The notes below the pieces were generated by a model that saw only the letters and a list, made by a program, of their open reading frames with translations, had not been told where the DNA came from and made no database searches. Below, piece by piece: positions 42,970-52,794 of a stretch of DNA of 64,000 nt (positions are counted from its first letter, which is position 1; every line of letters starts with the position of its first letter). The DNA lies in contig NC_059407.1 of assembly GCF_905220565.1 (NCBI RefSeq), positions 2,728,001 to 2,792,000 of the forward strand, in the 5' to 3' direction. This stretch comes from Melitaea cinxia. Its lineage: Eukaryota > Arthropoda > Insecta > Lepidoptera > Nymphalidae. Position numbers and translations under genes: made by a program.

Positions 42970-44300
42970 AGTAAAAATGTATTTCTGAATATATTAATAA
43001 TTCATTCACTAAATTTCAAAATTCAGTTTACCGTCTCCTTAAAATTAGTCCACATTATGCACTTTGCATCTTAAAATATTGTCTTTTCGTCCCTAAATTT
43101 ACGTATGCGCTCCGTTGCTGCTCCTTTTGGAATCACCCAGATCTTTTAACACAAGTAGACGACTTAATCAAAATTAGCTTAGAATCGATTCTTAATATGC
43201 AACTGAACGAGCAATCTTGGACCCAAGCATCCCTACCTATCCGTTATGGTGGTTTAGGGATTCGCAAAATTTCCAGTGTCGCTTTACCAGCCTTTCTATC
43301 TTCTGTCCATAGTTCAGCAAATCTCATAAGTAAAATTTTAAGGGCATCCCCTTCAAACTTTGAGATTGTTGGTTTGGAAGAAGCTAGAAACGCTTTCTTA
43401 ATTGCATGCCCAGGTCAAAATTTTCCAGTTTCTCCAAATTCACAGAGGAGCTGGGACGACATAAACTGCAAATTGACTTATGAAAATCTTTTAAGCTGTA
43501 GTACAGGCTCGGCGCGTGCTAGGCTTTTGGCCGTGGGTACGCATGAGGCCGGCTACTGGCTTCACGCGTACCCTTCGACAAATACAGGAACATTTCTTGA
43601 GCCTGACACGCTCCGAATCGCAACCTGTCTACGGCTTGGGGTTCCGGTCTGCGCTCCTCATAAATGTCCCTGTGGCAGTGATGTCGATAAGCTAGGACAT
43701 CACGGTCTGTCATGCCTAAAAAGTGCAGGCCGCTTCTCGAGACATGCCGCACTTAACGATATCATACGCCGGTCCCTTGCCACCGTCAACGTGCCAAGTC
43801 TACTTGAGCCGACTGGTATTGCAAGAGACGATGGCAAGAGACCGGACGGTATGAGTTTGATTCCATGGAAGATGGGCCGGGTGCTGGTATGGGATGCAAC
43901 CTGTTCAGACACGCTGGCCCCTTCCCATCTACATGGAACCAACAACAGAGTTGGTGCGGCTTGTGAAGCGGCGGAAAAAACAAAAGCAGACAAATACAGG
44001 GGTCTAGGCTCCGAATATGATTTTGTCCCATTCGGTGTCGAGACCCTTGGTCCGTGGGGTCCTAGTGCTATAACCCTTTTTAAGGAAATATCGAAAAGGT
44101 TATTCGACGTCACAGGAGACCGAAGAGCTGGCAGCTACTTCGGACAAAGAATTAGTCTAGCTATTCAAAGGGGGAACGCTGCCAGTATCTTCGGAACCTT
44201 GCCTAAAGGGACTCCTTTTAATAATATTTTTTAATTATTATATTATGTATATATATATACTTAAGGTTTTTTAGTTTAATGTTATTTATCTAATTATTAT
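42970..44300 (+). mobile_element. 5'-truncated LINE with a restriction-like endonuclease
   Basis: An open frame runs from about 42976 to the stop at 44232-44234, followed by about 60 bp of AT-rich 3' UTR and a TTATTATTATTAT-like tail near 44290-44310. The encoded protein is the C-terminal end of a non-LTR reverse transcriptase. Both the tail and the truncation fit target-primed reverse transcription. The clade was not settled (R2/R4/NeSL/Hero-like group). Confidence 0.8.
42976..44234 (+). pseudogene. LINE RT C-terminus with CCHC knuckle and PD-(D/E)XK-like nuclease
   Basis: The frame is open upstream of the first ATG at 43197, and reads KYCLFVPKFTYALRCC before it. Visible parts are the RT thumb-like LPIRYGGLGIRKISSVALPA, and a knuckle CPCGSDVDKLGHHGLSC (C-x-C-x8-H-x4-C) near residues 155-172 of the ATG-started ORF. 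A nuclease-like core RPDGMSLIPWKMGR then VLVWDATCSDT follows, then FVPFGVETLGPWGPSA and GSYFGQRISLAIQRGNAASI. RPD..x15..D fits the restriction-like endonuclease of early-branching LINEs. The frame has no stop or shift over 1.25 kb, so the copy is young or was recently active. The two antisense ORFs here are shadows. Confidence 0.85.
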
Positions 44301-44317
44301 TATTATATTATAAGTTG

Positions 44318-44352
44318 CTTCATAAGAAAAAAAAAATATATATATATATAAT
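44318..44352. repeat. A/AT-rich microsatellite
   Basis: An A10-type run followed by (AT)n at about 44326-44350. Confidence 0.8.
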
Positions 44353-44359
44353 AAATAGG

Positions 44360-45030
44360 AAATCGAGTTTGTATGCGAAAAAAAATGGAACTATGATAAA
44401 CAAAATCTACCCGCTATACGACAGACTACAAGAAGGTCGTTAGAAGTATGATTAGTAAAATGAAATTAAAAGAATAAATATATATAAACACAACAATACA
44501 ATATTTATCTTACATATATATAAATCTAAAATATAGACATATTTAACTTACATGTATATAAATCGCAATCCAATATTTCATTTTTATTTTATCAGATTAC
44601 AATTATAATTAATTATAAATTAAACATTTTTTTATTTTATTTTTAATGGGTAGTTTTTGTTGGTAGCGTTATATTACCAGGTAGGTAGACAGAATAACTT
44701 TTTTTCAATAATTGTTAAATTCAAATGTTCAAAAATGTATTATTAACAACCAAATAAGTTGTTTATATTTCCTGAAGCGTTTACTATAAATATTTAATTA
44801 ACATAGTTTATGAGAAAATAAAGCATGTATGGAGTATGGACGCATAATTTGTCTATCTTTCACTCAAAAATTACTTATTGTCATGTAGCTTGGTTTGAAA
44901 ATAGTAGGTAGTAGGTACGCGAGTACTATTTCTGTTGAAAGACACGACAGTACAAAATTACAAATAATTATTAAAGCATAATAAATCTCTAGCGGATTCC
45001 TATAGAGACCTATTTCCACAGATGTAAAAG
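44360..45030. other. AT-rich DNA, no gene seen
   Basis: No ORF of note and no recognised repeat. Confidence 0.5.
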
Positions 45031-45044
45031 ATATATCCACCAGT

Positions 45045-45654
45045 CAGTGATGTCAACTTAGGAGTTTTCCCCCCAAATTTAGGGGGAAAAAAGTGGGATG
45101 GGGTTTTTTAGGGGTGTCATATTTGTAGTTGTATTTTTAGGGATATTTATAACTTCAAATTTTTTTTATTTTTTTTATTTAAAATAACCAAAATAAAGGT
45201 AGAATAGGCCCTGGGATAATCCAATCTAGTGAGTAGCGAATCACATTCATTTTTATACGTACCGCTTAGCGACATCTAGTGCGAAAGCTTGTTACTAAGA
45301 AAACAGAGTTAAATAAAACGCGAGGTAAAACTGCGTTATATGTTTACTACAAATTCGTTGATAATAATTTGGTATTTGCTTATTCAATTCGTACGTTTAT
45401 CAGAAAGTCAGTCGTTAAAATATCTAGTGTTCGAGAAAAAAAAGAATTGTTAAAAATATACTATTATTTGTTTAATGATATTATACTATTTATAAATGGT
45501 TTTTAATGTATTATTTATTTAAAAATATTTAATTATTTATTTTATAAGTAAAAAAAAATTTAGGGGGTATCCTTAGGGATAGGGATCCGTGGGGATTTTA
45601 GGGGTTTTGGATTGGGGTCTTAGGGGGATAAATTTTTGGGAGTTGGCAACACTG
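45045..45654. mobile_element. hAT-like MITE with G-rich arms
   Basis: Left end CAGTGATGTCAACTTAGGAG and right end, read inward, CAGTGTTGCCAACTCCCAAA form an imperfect inverted repeat starting CAGTG, as in hAT elements. Flanks CCACCAGT (45037-45044) and CCCCCAGT (45655-45662) are an 8-bp target duplication with one mismatch. It is 610 bp. Inside each end, G-rich blocks follow on the same strand (45082-45114 and 45563-45640). The 75-codon ORF inside (45279-45506) shows no transposase features. Confidence 0.75.
45563..45640 (+). other. G-run cluster, potential G-quadruplex
   Basis: Eight runs of 3-5 G within 78 bp (starting 45563, 45576, 45582, 45591, 45601, 45614, 45623, 45638). A second block with four runs lies at 45082-45114. 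Both are on +. Confidence 0.7.
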
Positions 45655-45662
45655 CCCCCAGT

Positions 45663-46425
45663 CCACCTGTGGTCGTCACTCGTCAGTCTTAAAACGGAAG
45701 TCAGAAATGGGTCTATTATACATGAATAGAAAAGTATTGTTAATAAAAAAATAGGTATAACTACGAGTTGCTACATCAAATTTGAAAATGGTTTTTGACA
45801 GTGATAAAGTCATCTATACAAAAAATTGTAATTTTATTACAAACATCTAATTTTCAGTAGCGTTTTAACTGAACCCTTTTTGTCAAGAAAAAGTGACAAA
45901 GTTAAGATTCTAATCTAAACTTATTAATTATTTTTCCTACTAGGTAATAGGAAATTACTTTAGAGGCTTTTTTTAAGCAGTTCACAACACCAATTTTTAA
46001 CTTTAACATTCAATTTATTAACAAGATAAAATCCGTTTTTATTTTTTTGAGAATATAATTTCAAACGATTTTTACCTTTAAACTACGTGGCATATTTAAA
46101 AATGATTGAAACTTTTTTTTTCCATAAAATTTTAATTATACCTACATTTAACTTTATAAGTATAATGTCCGAGGTCACAGAAAAGCTACGTAAGAAAAAT
46201 GAAAGGAAGAAGAATAAAATGTATATATGTATTATTCAGATTTAAGCTACAAATGAAATAAGTAATAATAAAAACCTGTAATAAATTAGGTATTTGTTAC
46301 AGTTAAAATATTTTAAAAAAATGTTTGATATTTTAAATTACTTTAACGTTTTAAACCATAATGTATATTATATTATAATTTTAACAATAATTAAAATATA
46401 TAAAATTGTGTAATACGCTGCCATT
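45663..46425. other. AT-rich DNA upstream of the F-box gene
   Basis: No gene is called. A short ATG frame near 46168 ('GTCCGAGGTCACAGAAAAGC') ends soon and is not called. Confidence 0.45.
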
Positions 46426-46430
46426 TTCTC

Positions 46431-46459
46431 GTAAACAGTGCACATCTGAAATATAAACA
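46431..46459 (+). promoter_or_regulatory. Two forkhead-type motifs upstream of the F-box gene
   Basis: GTAAACA (46431-46437) and ATAAACA (46453-46459) match the RYAAAYA forkhead core, about 200 bp before the ATG. Atrogin-1/FBXO32 is a classic FOXO target in vertebrates, but in AT-rich DNA such motifs arise often by chance. There is no proof of use. Confidence 0.3.
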
Positions 46460-46654
46460 CAACAAGAACAGCTGTTGATGACGTTTCTCTACCTGCTATA
46501 ACGAGACATGCGCGCATCTGTCTCTTTCTAAACAAAACCTCTCACTCCCTCATGTGCATTTACTGCAAGCCAAACCCCGTCTCGATTCGGTCGCGATCGG
46601 TCGCCGCTTCGAGCGAACAGCTCTTCGTGTTTTGTGTATTTGTGTTAAAAAATA

Positions 46655-46755
46655 ATGCCCTTTATTTCGAAAGACTGGCGTTCACCTGGCGAGGAATGGG
46701 TCAAGACTCAGGAAGGTTGGGAGAAAAAGAAGGTACTCGAGTGCACGGCACAGAG
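46655..46755 (+). CDS. FBXO25/FBXO32 (atrogin-1-like) F-box protein, first coding exon
   Basis: ATG at 46655 gives MPFISKDWRSPGEEWVKT then QEGWEKKKVLECTAQ, ending in phase 2 at a GTGAGT donor (46756). Vertebrate FBXO25 and FBXO32 start with MPF..DWRSPG..W.KT..GW, so this is the N-terminus of their insect counterpart. Those proteins are substrate receptors of SCF ubiquitin ligases; the F box lies further along. About 70 bp of GC-richer 5' UTR (46570-46640, CGGTCGCGATCGGTCGCCGC) precedes the ATG. The longer ORF called from 46552 is in another frame and is not real. The gene continues to the right; only one more likely exon was found. Confidence 0.85.
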
Positions 46756-46954
46756 GTGAGTTTTTATTGCAAAACAAATACTATCCTTTGTTCACGATTC
46801 GTACACCGTTCGACGCAACTAAGCACGAACTATTTCATCGTGTAATACCTAACTAACTCATTTATTAGTTTTATAGTAAATTACTCATGCTTGTGTTTTA
46901 TACTGTAACATTTTTAACCGAATGGAAATAGCTCGTTTGTATTTTGTATTGCAG

Positions 46955-47005
46955 ATATGCAGCTATATCTAACTATAGTAGCGCAGATGATAATCAGCAG
47001 AAGTG
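46955..47005 (+). CDS. Likely second, 51-nt exon of the F-box gene
   Basis: The acceptor is TTGTATTGCAG (46944-46954) and the donor is GTAAGT at 47006. Joined in phase to the previous exon (AG + A gives Arg) it reads YAAISNYSSADDNQQK without a stop and ends in phase 2 again. It is GC-neutral and small. No family segment identifies it, because this part of FBXO25/32 is poorly conserved, so it rests on splice sites and phase. Confidence 0.5.
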
Positions 47006-47009
47006 GTAA

Positions 47010-47620
47010 GTGTTTCCTATTTACTTTCAAACGAGCAGCGATCAGCTGTTTCTGTTGTTGTTGTCGTATTGATTTTAACGCAGTCTTGAGATTCCTTACG
47101 CTTCGTGTGTAGATAGAAAGCAAAAACAAAAAATTTGACAAATATACGTAGGTATACACATTACTCTTGCGTTACCTAACGTTAGGAATTTAATATTTAT
47201 ATTTATGATTAGTTATATTTTCAATTCATCATTTTTTATTACTTTACTAAGTATTAGCAATATCCGTTTAGAAGTACGTACCTATATTGTACAACTTTTA
47301 TCATTAATTTGGTTTGATGTTCTTACACAATATATGTATATAAAATAATATAAACATATGTATAATATATAAGTAAATACATACATATTCTATACAGATG
47401 ATTACATATTAGCTAGTGAAAGCAAGTGTTTCTTTAATTTATATTTAAAGGAAACAAGGAAAGTAATATATATATATATGTTTGTCATTCTGTTCTTAAT
47501 TTCCTTAAAAATTGCATAACACGAACAAAATGTCCAAAAACGCTAAAAAAGTAAAAAGATAGTTTATATAAAACATTATTTTTATTATATTTTCGTAGGT
47601 ACGTATTAAATTAAATTCCG
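47010..47620. other. Intron of the F-box gene, AT-rich
   Basis: No further exon was recognised. The rest of the right side of the window should also be intronic or beyond the gene. Confidence 0.45.
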
Positions 47621-47627
47621 TATTATA

Positions 47628-48060
47628 ATCAAAATCAATGACTTCATTCAAGTAGGCTTCAAAAATACTTTTAAATTGTAATTTTACAAACTAAAATTAT
47701 ATTCGTTTTAATTATTTAATTATAGTCAAAAGTAAAGCTACCATCGATTCGAAATTCGAAATGTAGATTCCCCTGCTGAAAGTTCCAAATAAAAACGATG
47801 ATTGTATGGGAAGTTATTGTAAACTATTGTGTGTTTAGATCAGATAGATCTATCTGGAATCCAGATAGCCCAGATAAAAATTGTATGAAAATTTTGGAAT
47901 CCCTGTTTCAAACACGATAGTTTACAATAACTTCCCATACAAATCATCATTTTTTTTTTTGGAATTTTCGGAAGACCTGCAGAGAAAAATTGGCTAGAAA
48001 CTCTGATAATAGTCTAAAAAAATGTGTTTTATTGTAAAATTAATAAAATCATGCATGAAA
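47628..48060 (-). mobile_element. LINE 3' end, split by a fold-back element
   Basis: 'TTCATTCAAGTAGGCTTCAA' and 'TTCGAAATGTAGATTC' (47630-47770) continue after the insertion with 'CTGCAGAGAAAAATTGGCTA', 'GAAACTCTGATAAT' and 'GCATGAAATACAACGCCACT'. The uninterrupted relative is at 52795-53030. Confidence 0.65.
47773..47974. mobile_element. Fold-back (long inverted repeat) element
   Basis: The left arm 47773-47832 ('CTGCTGAAAGTTCCAAATAA', 'GTATGGGAAGTTATTGTAAA') and right arm 47912-47974 ('GATAGTTTACAATAACTTCC', 'CATACAAATCATCA') are near-perfect reverse complements of about 60 bp. The centre carries AGATAGATCTATCT. It is noncoding; a half copy is at 36480-36626. Confidence 0.85.
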
Positions 48061-48700
48061 TACAACGCCACTATATTATTAACATAAGTGATGTATATGA
48101 GTATATAAATAGATTCTTCAAAATGAACTCTTGAAGAACTAATACGTTTTGGGAGAATTAGGGTCAGCTGAAATTCACAATCACGGTTGGGTCAAGCGGC
48201 TTTGATGGAAATGCGGACAGATGAAAATTAGTTTATTGGAAAACACGACTACAAAGATGCTATTAAAATATTCATGTTTTCTTAATTAAATATTTAATGA
48301 AAATATCTTTGAATGTTTTAATAATGTTATACATTTTTATTTTGTATAAATATGTTTTTAGGCCTAATTAAATATTTGGTACTATAATACTCTGATTTTA
48401 AAACAGTCTCTTGACATAATATGAACTTCATTTATCAATATAAATAAATATGAATTTCTGAAATGTTTGTACGCGCATAATTTGCAAACGAATGCACCGA
48501 ATTGGGTATTTTTTTCATAGGTATGATATGGTCAGGACAATAAAAAAGAATTAAGAAAAAAATGGAAAAAAATAAGGCGGTACATTCGCCTCGTCAATCC
48601 CTACTAAAAGACCTTACTCGTAGAGTTAAAGGTGTTTATTTTTGATAAAATGTATTGGAATACAAATTAATTCTTACCAAAAGCGGAAGGACGATGAGTC
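48061..48700. other. No gene called
   Basis: From about 48640 a frame reads LIKCIGIQINSYQKRKDDES into the direct repeat below. It is too short to call but may be the upstream part of the interrupted ORF. Confidence 0.35.
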
Positions 48701-48707
48701 AAACATA

Positions 48708-48751
48708 ATTGTCGAATGGAGTCTTAACGAGTATGAGAATTCATTTTTAAA
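48708..48751. repeat. 44-bp direct repeat, left copy
   Basis: Matches 49042-49085 at 40 of 44 bases ('AGTCTTAACGAGTATGAGAA' is identical). Together they flank the repeat at 48752-49041. Confidence 0.85.
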
Positions 48752-49041
48752 CTAGCTGTCCCCGCGACTTCGTCCACGTGGAATTTAAAAAAGTTGAGTT
48801 CGCAGAGTTATAAAATAAAAGTAGCCAAAGTTACTCCTTATTACATTAGCTACCTACCATTGAAAATCCTGTGAAAATCGGCCCAGCCGTTTCAAAGATT
48901 ATCCGGAACAAACAGACAGACAGACAGACAAAAATTAAAAATTGTTATTTTGATATATGTATCGTGTATACATCCATATGCATTTAGTAAAAAGCGGTTA
49001 TTTTAATATTACAAACAGACACTCCAATTTTATTTATTTGT
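48752..49041 (+). repeat. 'CTAGCTGTCCCCGCGACTTC' dispersed repeat
   Basis: The head CTAGCTGTCCCCGCGACTTC is followed by 'GTCCACGTGGAATTT', 'AAAATCGGCCCAGCCGTTTC', a (CAGA)n run at 48911-48930 and a long AT-rich end. It is one of the most common lepidopteran repeat heads. Confidence 0.8.
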
Positions 49042-49085
49042 ATTGTCGAAGCAAGTCTTAACGAGTATGAGAATTTATTTTTAAA
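49042..49085. repeat. 44-bp direct repeat, right copy
   Basis: See 48708-48751. After it the frame continues NVDGSGPVRSVKRWIHASC and stops near 49143. Confidence 0.85.
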
Positions 49086-49394
49086 TGTTGACGGAAGCGG
49101 TCCCGTCCGTTCTGTTAAACGCTGGATACATGCTTCTTGCTAAAAGATCTCTTTCAAGTAAAACTGACAGTTTGAAGCTATTGTTGCTCGTGTTTTAAAA
49201 ATTGTTCAAAATAAGCTTTTTGCTTTTTTTGTATAATACATACCTATAAACCCTCAAGCAACTAATAATGTCAATTAATTTCCTAAGTAATATTCTGTAA
49301 AATAAAATGTACGAAAATCTTTTAACGTATATGGATTTATCTCTTGAAATACATTTATATATCTCAGTACATAAAATATTTTACCATAATTATT

Positions 49395-49625
49395 GTGTAA
49401 TACAGGGGTGAGACACTCGCGGCCCGAATGGAGATTTTGTGCGGAACGCCAGTTTTCAAATTTTCAAAATTGACAATTTTATTATAATGAGGCACACCAA
49501 AATTCAATACTTGTACCATCAAATCTTATTATTTGCCACCAATCTGTGTTTTTGTCTCGAATATCAATTTTTCAAAATTATGCGGCCCTCTACTAAAAAA
49601 AAGGTTGCTCACCGCTGGTGTAATA
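49395..49625. mobile_element. hAT MITE with a perfect 8-bp target duplication
   Basis: GTGTAATA at 49395-49402 and 49618-49625 flank a 215-bp element (49403-49617). Its ends are CAGGGGTGAGACAC and, read inward from the right, CAGCGGTGAGCAAC. A GCGGCCC word sits inside both ends. CAG..GGTG..CAA-type ends and 8-bp duplications are typical of hAT transposons. There is no coding capacity; the 63-codon ORF across it is spurious. Confidence 0.88.
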
Positions 49626-49627
49626 CA

Positions 49628-49890
49628 TAGAAATTGGATAATTGAGTTTGCAGGCAAACGAAGAAAATCCGATTTCAATTATATCGACAAGTAATACAAC
49701 GTAGGTAGACGAAAAAATAGTCAAGTAGATACGAATTATCAAAGATTACTCTAAAAGTTGTAATCAGATCGCCTAACATACATAAATATATATATATATA
49801 TATGTGTGTGTGTATGTATACCCGTATACCGTGTATATATATATACACGGTCGAATTGAGTAACCTCCTCCTTTTTTTGAAGTCGGTTAA
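49628..49890 (-). repeat. Copy of the ACCGACTTCAA dispersed repeat
   Basis: 'GTTTGCAGGCAAACGAAGAA', 'CGACAAGTAATACAACGTAG', then an internal deletion, an (AT)n/(GT)n stretch, the palindrome at 49828-49849 and 'GGTCGAATTGAGTAACCTCC', ending 'GAAGTCGGTTAA'. Confidence 0.8.
49785..49849. repeat. AT/GT microsatellite with a terminal palindrome
   Basis: (AT)n, (GT)n and, at 49828-49849, CCGTGTATATA/TATATACACGG, a perfect 22-bp palindrome. Confidence 0.8.
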
Positions 49891-49899
49891 AGAAAAGCT

Positions 49900-50310
49900 T
49901 ATGATCAAGCTCCGCTTTAAGTGTTAGTAGAACTAAGAAAGAAAAGGCCTTAAAAATATTTATAGGTATGTAAGATTTTGTTTTATCGCTTTTTTAGGGT
50001 GATTAATATATATACATACATATGCCAAACTACAAACAGACGAAAGGACACAAACAATAACAACAGTTCCTTACTTTGTTAACTGCGGACTTCCATCAAC
50101 GTCTAAAAAATATAAAAATAGAACGCGTAAAAATAAAAAGATTTATGTCTTAATTCCCAAACGCCGTTCAATTTTAAGTTGCTATTAAGTCCCGAGCTAT
50201 TCTGACTGACGTTCTTTAAGGAGATCAACGAGAAAATTGAGAAACGCTTAAGGAATATATTAGTGTATTTAAAAATAATTAAATGATGCGGCAACTTTTT
50301 CTTTTTATAT
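49900..50310. other. No gene seen
   Basis: AT-rich DNA with one 63-codon antisense ORF that has no family features. Confidence 0.5.
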
Positions 50311-50314
50311 AAAT

Positions 50315-50580
50315 ACTGGCTTCTGCCCGCGACTTCGTCCGCGTGGAACAGTTTTTTTGATAACTGGGGAAACTCTCAAAAGGAAAAAAAAACCGATTTT
50401 GAAACATTCTTCATTGGGCTCAGCTCCTATTGGTCTTAGCGTGATGATATATAGCCTATAGCCTTCCTCGATAAATAGGCTATCTTACACTGAAAGAATT
50501 TTTCAAATCGAACCAGTAGTTCCTGAGATTAGCGCGTTCAAACAAACAAACTCTTCAGCTTTATAATATTAGTATATATT
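50315..50580 (+). repeat. 'CGCGACTTCGTCCGCGTGG' dispersed repeat
   Basis: 'GGCTTCTGCCCGCGACTTCG' and 'TCCGCGTGGAACAG' open it. 'GATATATAGCCTATAGCCTT', 'CCTCGATAAATAGGCTATCT' and 'AACAAACAAACTCTTCAGCT' follow, matching 22140-22312 part by part. Confidence 0.8.
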
Positions 50581-50589
50581 TTATGGATA

Positions 50590-51475
50590 TTATTAGAATG
50601 ACACTGCATACAATTTTAAAGGAAAGTACGCTGTTATGTTTTTATTGGCGCCAAAATGCAATATAATAATAACATTTATTATAAAGAAAATGACAATAAA
50701 AATTTATATGTAATAAATACTAACCATACATCTTTCTGTAATAAAGAGCTTATTGGGCACATTATGAGGTATTAAATTTTTTTAAAAGATAATATTTAAA
50801 ATTAGTCATTTATAAATTTAGCTCTCATAATTGCCGTTCAGAGTTGCCGTTTTATTAGGTACGACCTCGTTTAGTTTTAAACATTTACAGTTAAACGGAA
50901 AAAATATTTTAATTCTTTAATCTGTAATATTTAAATTTTTTTTCTGATACATGAATAATTTTAAAACAGAAATGGTGTATAGTGTCTTTACCACACTACT
51001 CGTCTCGTTTGTCGACTACTATTTTACTTAATTTTTTTTTCCTATGGAAATTAGTTTCATGAATGTCAGCAATAAGCGATCAAATTATTAGAATATCGAA
51101 TCTGCCAAAACAATCACTATAATTATGATTTTAATTCTAAAGTCAGTGCCTGTTCGATTCGACATTAAAATAATTATCCAATCAATGTCTAAAGGATATT
51201 ATTTCATATGTATGTGTGTTAATCATATTCCATACAAACAACACGCTCTAGATTAGAAATAGATCTTATATGAAATGCCTAGTTTTCTTTCGACTTAGAA
51301 AGCGAAGTGTAAGCTAATGTAGTCGCTAGTTAGTTTAATAATCTAGAAATCGGATAAGTATACTTTTTCACTTTTACAAACATACTCATAGATTGATCTC
51401 CATATTCCGAAGTGTAGCGCAGACATTTCAAATTCAATTTTTATAATCTGTGACAAAAAACTTTTTATAATATAT
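50590..51475. other. AT-rich DNA, no gene seen
   Basis: No ORF or repeat recognised. Confidence 0.5.
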
Positions 51476-51479
51476 GGCA

Positions 51480-51770
51480 CAATAATTGTGTTTGCTCGCA
51501 AACGAAGAAAAAAAACGACTTGAATTTTCATCGACAAGTAATACAACGTATAGTTAGTTAAATAAATAAAACCAATGAAATATGCATTATTAGAGACCAC
51601 TCAAATAGTAGGTACTCATCAGAATTTGATAAAATTTCACATGGCACCAGCTTTCGATTTAAAAAATAACCGTCGAAATCGGTACACACATGTTAACAAG
51701 CTATGAGGTAACACATAAAAATGCAGTCGAATCATCCTCTTCCTTTTTTTAAAGTCGATTAATAAAAAAA
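51480..51770 (-). repeat. Copy of the ACCGACTTCAA dispersed repeat
   Basis: 'GTTTGCTCGCAAACGAAGAA', 'CGACAAGTAATACAACGTAT' and 'CAGCTTTCGATTTAAAAAAT' are followed by 'AATCATCCTCTTCCTTTTTT' and 'AAAGTCGATTAA'. Confidence 0.75.
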
Positions 51771-52790
51771 GTATCTACTATATGACTCGACTTTTATGAA
51801 GAAATTAGCGGAAAATCTTTAGTTGGCTGGAAATGTAATTAATTACATTTGGCCTTGAACAATTCAAAAAATGTATTGTAATCGATTCTTACGCTCGCTA
51901 CAATGTTAGATATATAGCCAATGGTTTTCATACTGTACTATAAACATCCCCATAGGTCTATAAAACTATAGTCAATAAACAGCACCAAATAAAATTCGGA
52001 ATGCGTGAAATATAATTTTGTTTTTTGTCACAAACTTCTTTAATGAATTAATTACTAAGTTTTATGATGTGTATTTGTATGAAGTTAAAACGAATTTATA
52101 ATAAGATTTATATAAAGCTAATCATGAAATTGTTTGAATATGGGATTCAAAAAAGGTATGTTTTTTTTTATAAAATCTTTGCAAATATCTTTTTAAATCG
52201 TTAAAATAAAATTACGAAAATAAAAACATCAAAACTAATTCGATTGGTAGTTGCATACAAAAATTTGAGAACCATTGATTAAGACATACAGTACATATGA
52301 ATAATAAAATAATTTAGTAGAGAATTTTTAAAATTATAATACATATTTTTTAATCGCAGCTTTAAAAACTGGCTAAAACAGAAATAATTTACCTACCATC
52401 AAGCTTTTTTTAAAAAGAATGCATCTTTTTTTATAAAATATATGTATGTTTACAAGTATTTAAAAGCATAGCAGTATAAATAAAAATTACGGACTCTAAC
52501 TACATTATGCTACATTTATCGTCATCACTTCATGAAATGTAATACTATTCCATCGTTACACTTGAGGTATTAAATAGTATTTTTTTTTAAAGATTTTTTT
52601 TTAAACAAACTATTCTATTTTATGCCGAAAGTACCTCACATCATTTTGGAAATGAATTGGTAGTCTTGAAACTGCGGCATCGCTTTTTACCAAACGCATC
52701 TACTTAGGTGTCAGACATTGGAGTCAAACTTATAACACGCCTCTTTTTGCGTCGGTGGTTACAGATTCTAAACCAACGACTTTTCAATAA
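51771..52790. other. AT-rich DNA, no gene seen
   Basis: No ORF or repeat recognised. Confidence 0.5.
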
Positions 52791-52794
52791 ACAA

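Noticed and set aside
43519..44113. Antisense ORFs of 77-137 codons inside the restriction-endonuclease LINE
   Set aside because: They are shadows of the + strand frame, which carries the family motifs.
46165..46250. Small ATG frame followed by a GTAAGA donor-like site
   Set aside because: Too short, with no partner exon and no homology I can recognise.
46552..46845. 97-codon ORF over the F-box first exon
   Set aside because: It lies in another frame. The frame from 46655 matches the FBXO25/32 N-terminus and has a proper splice donor.
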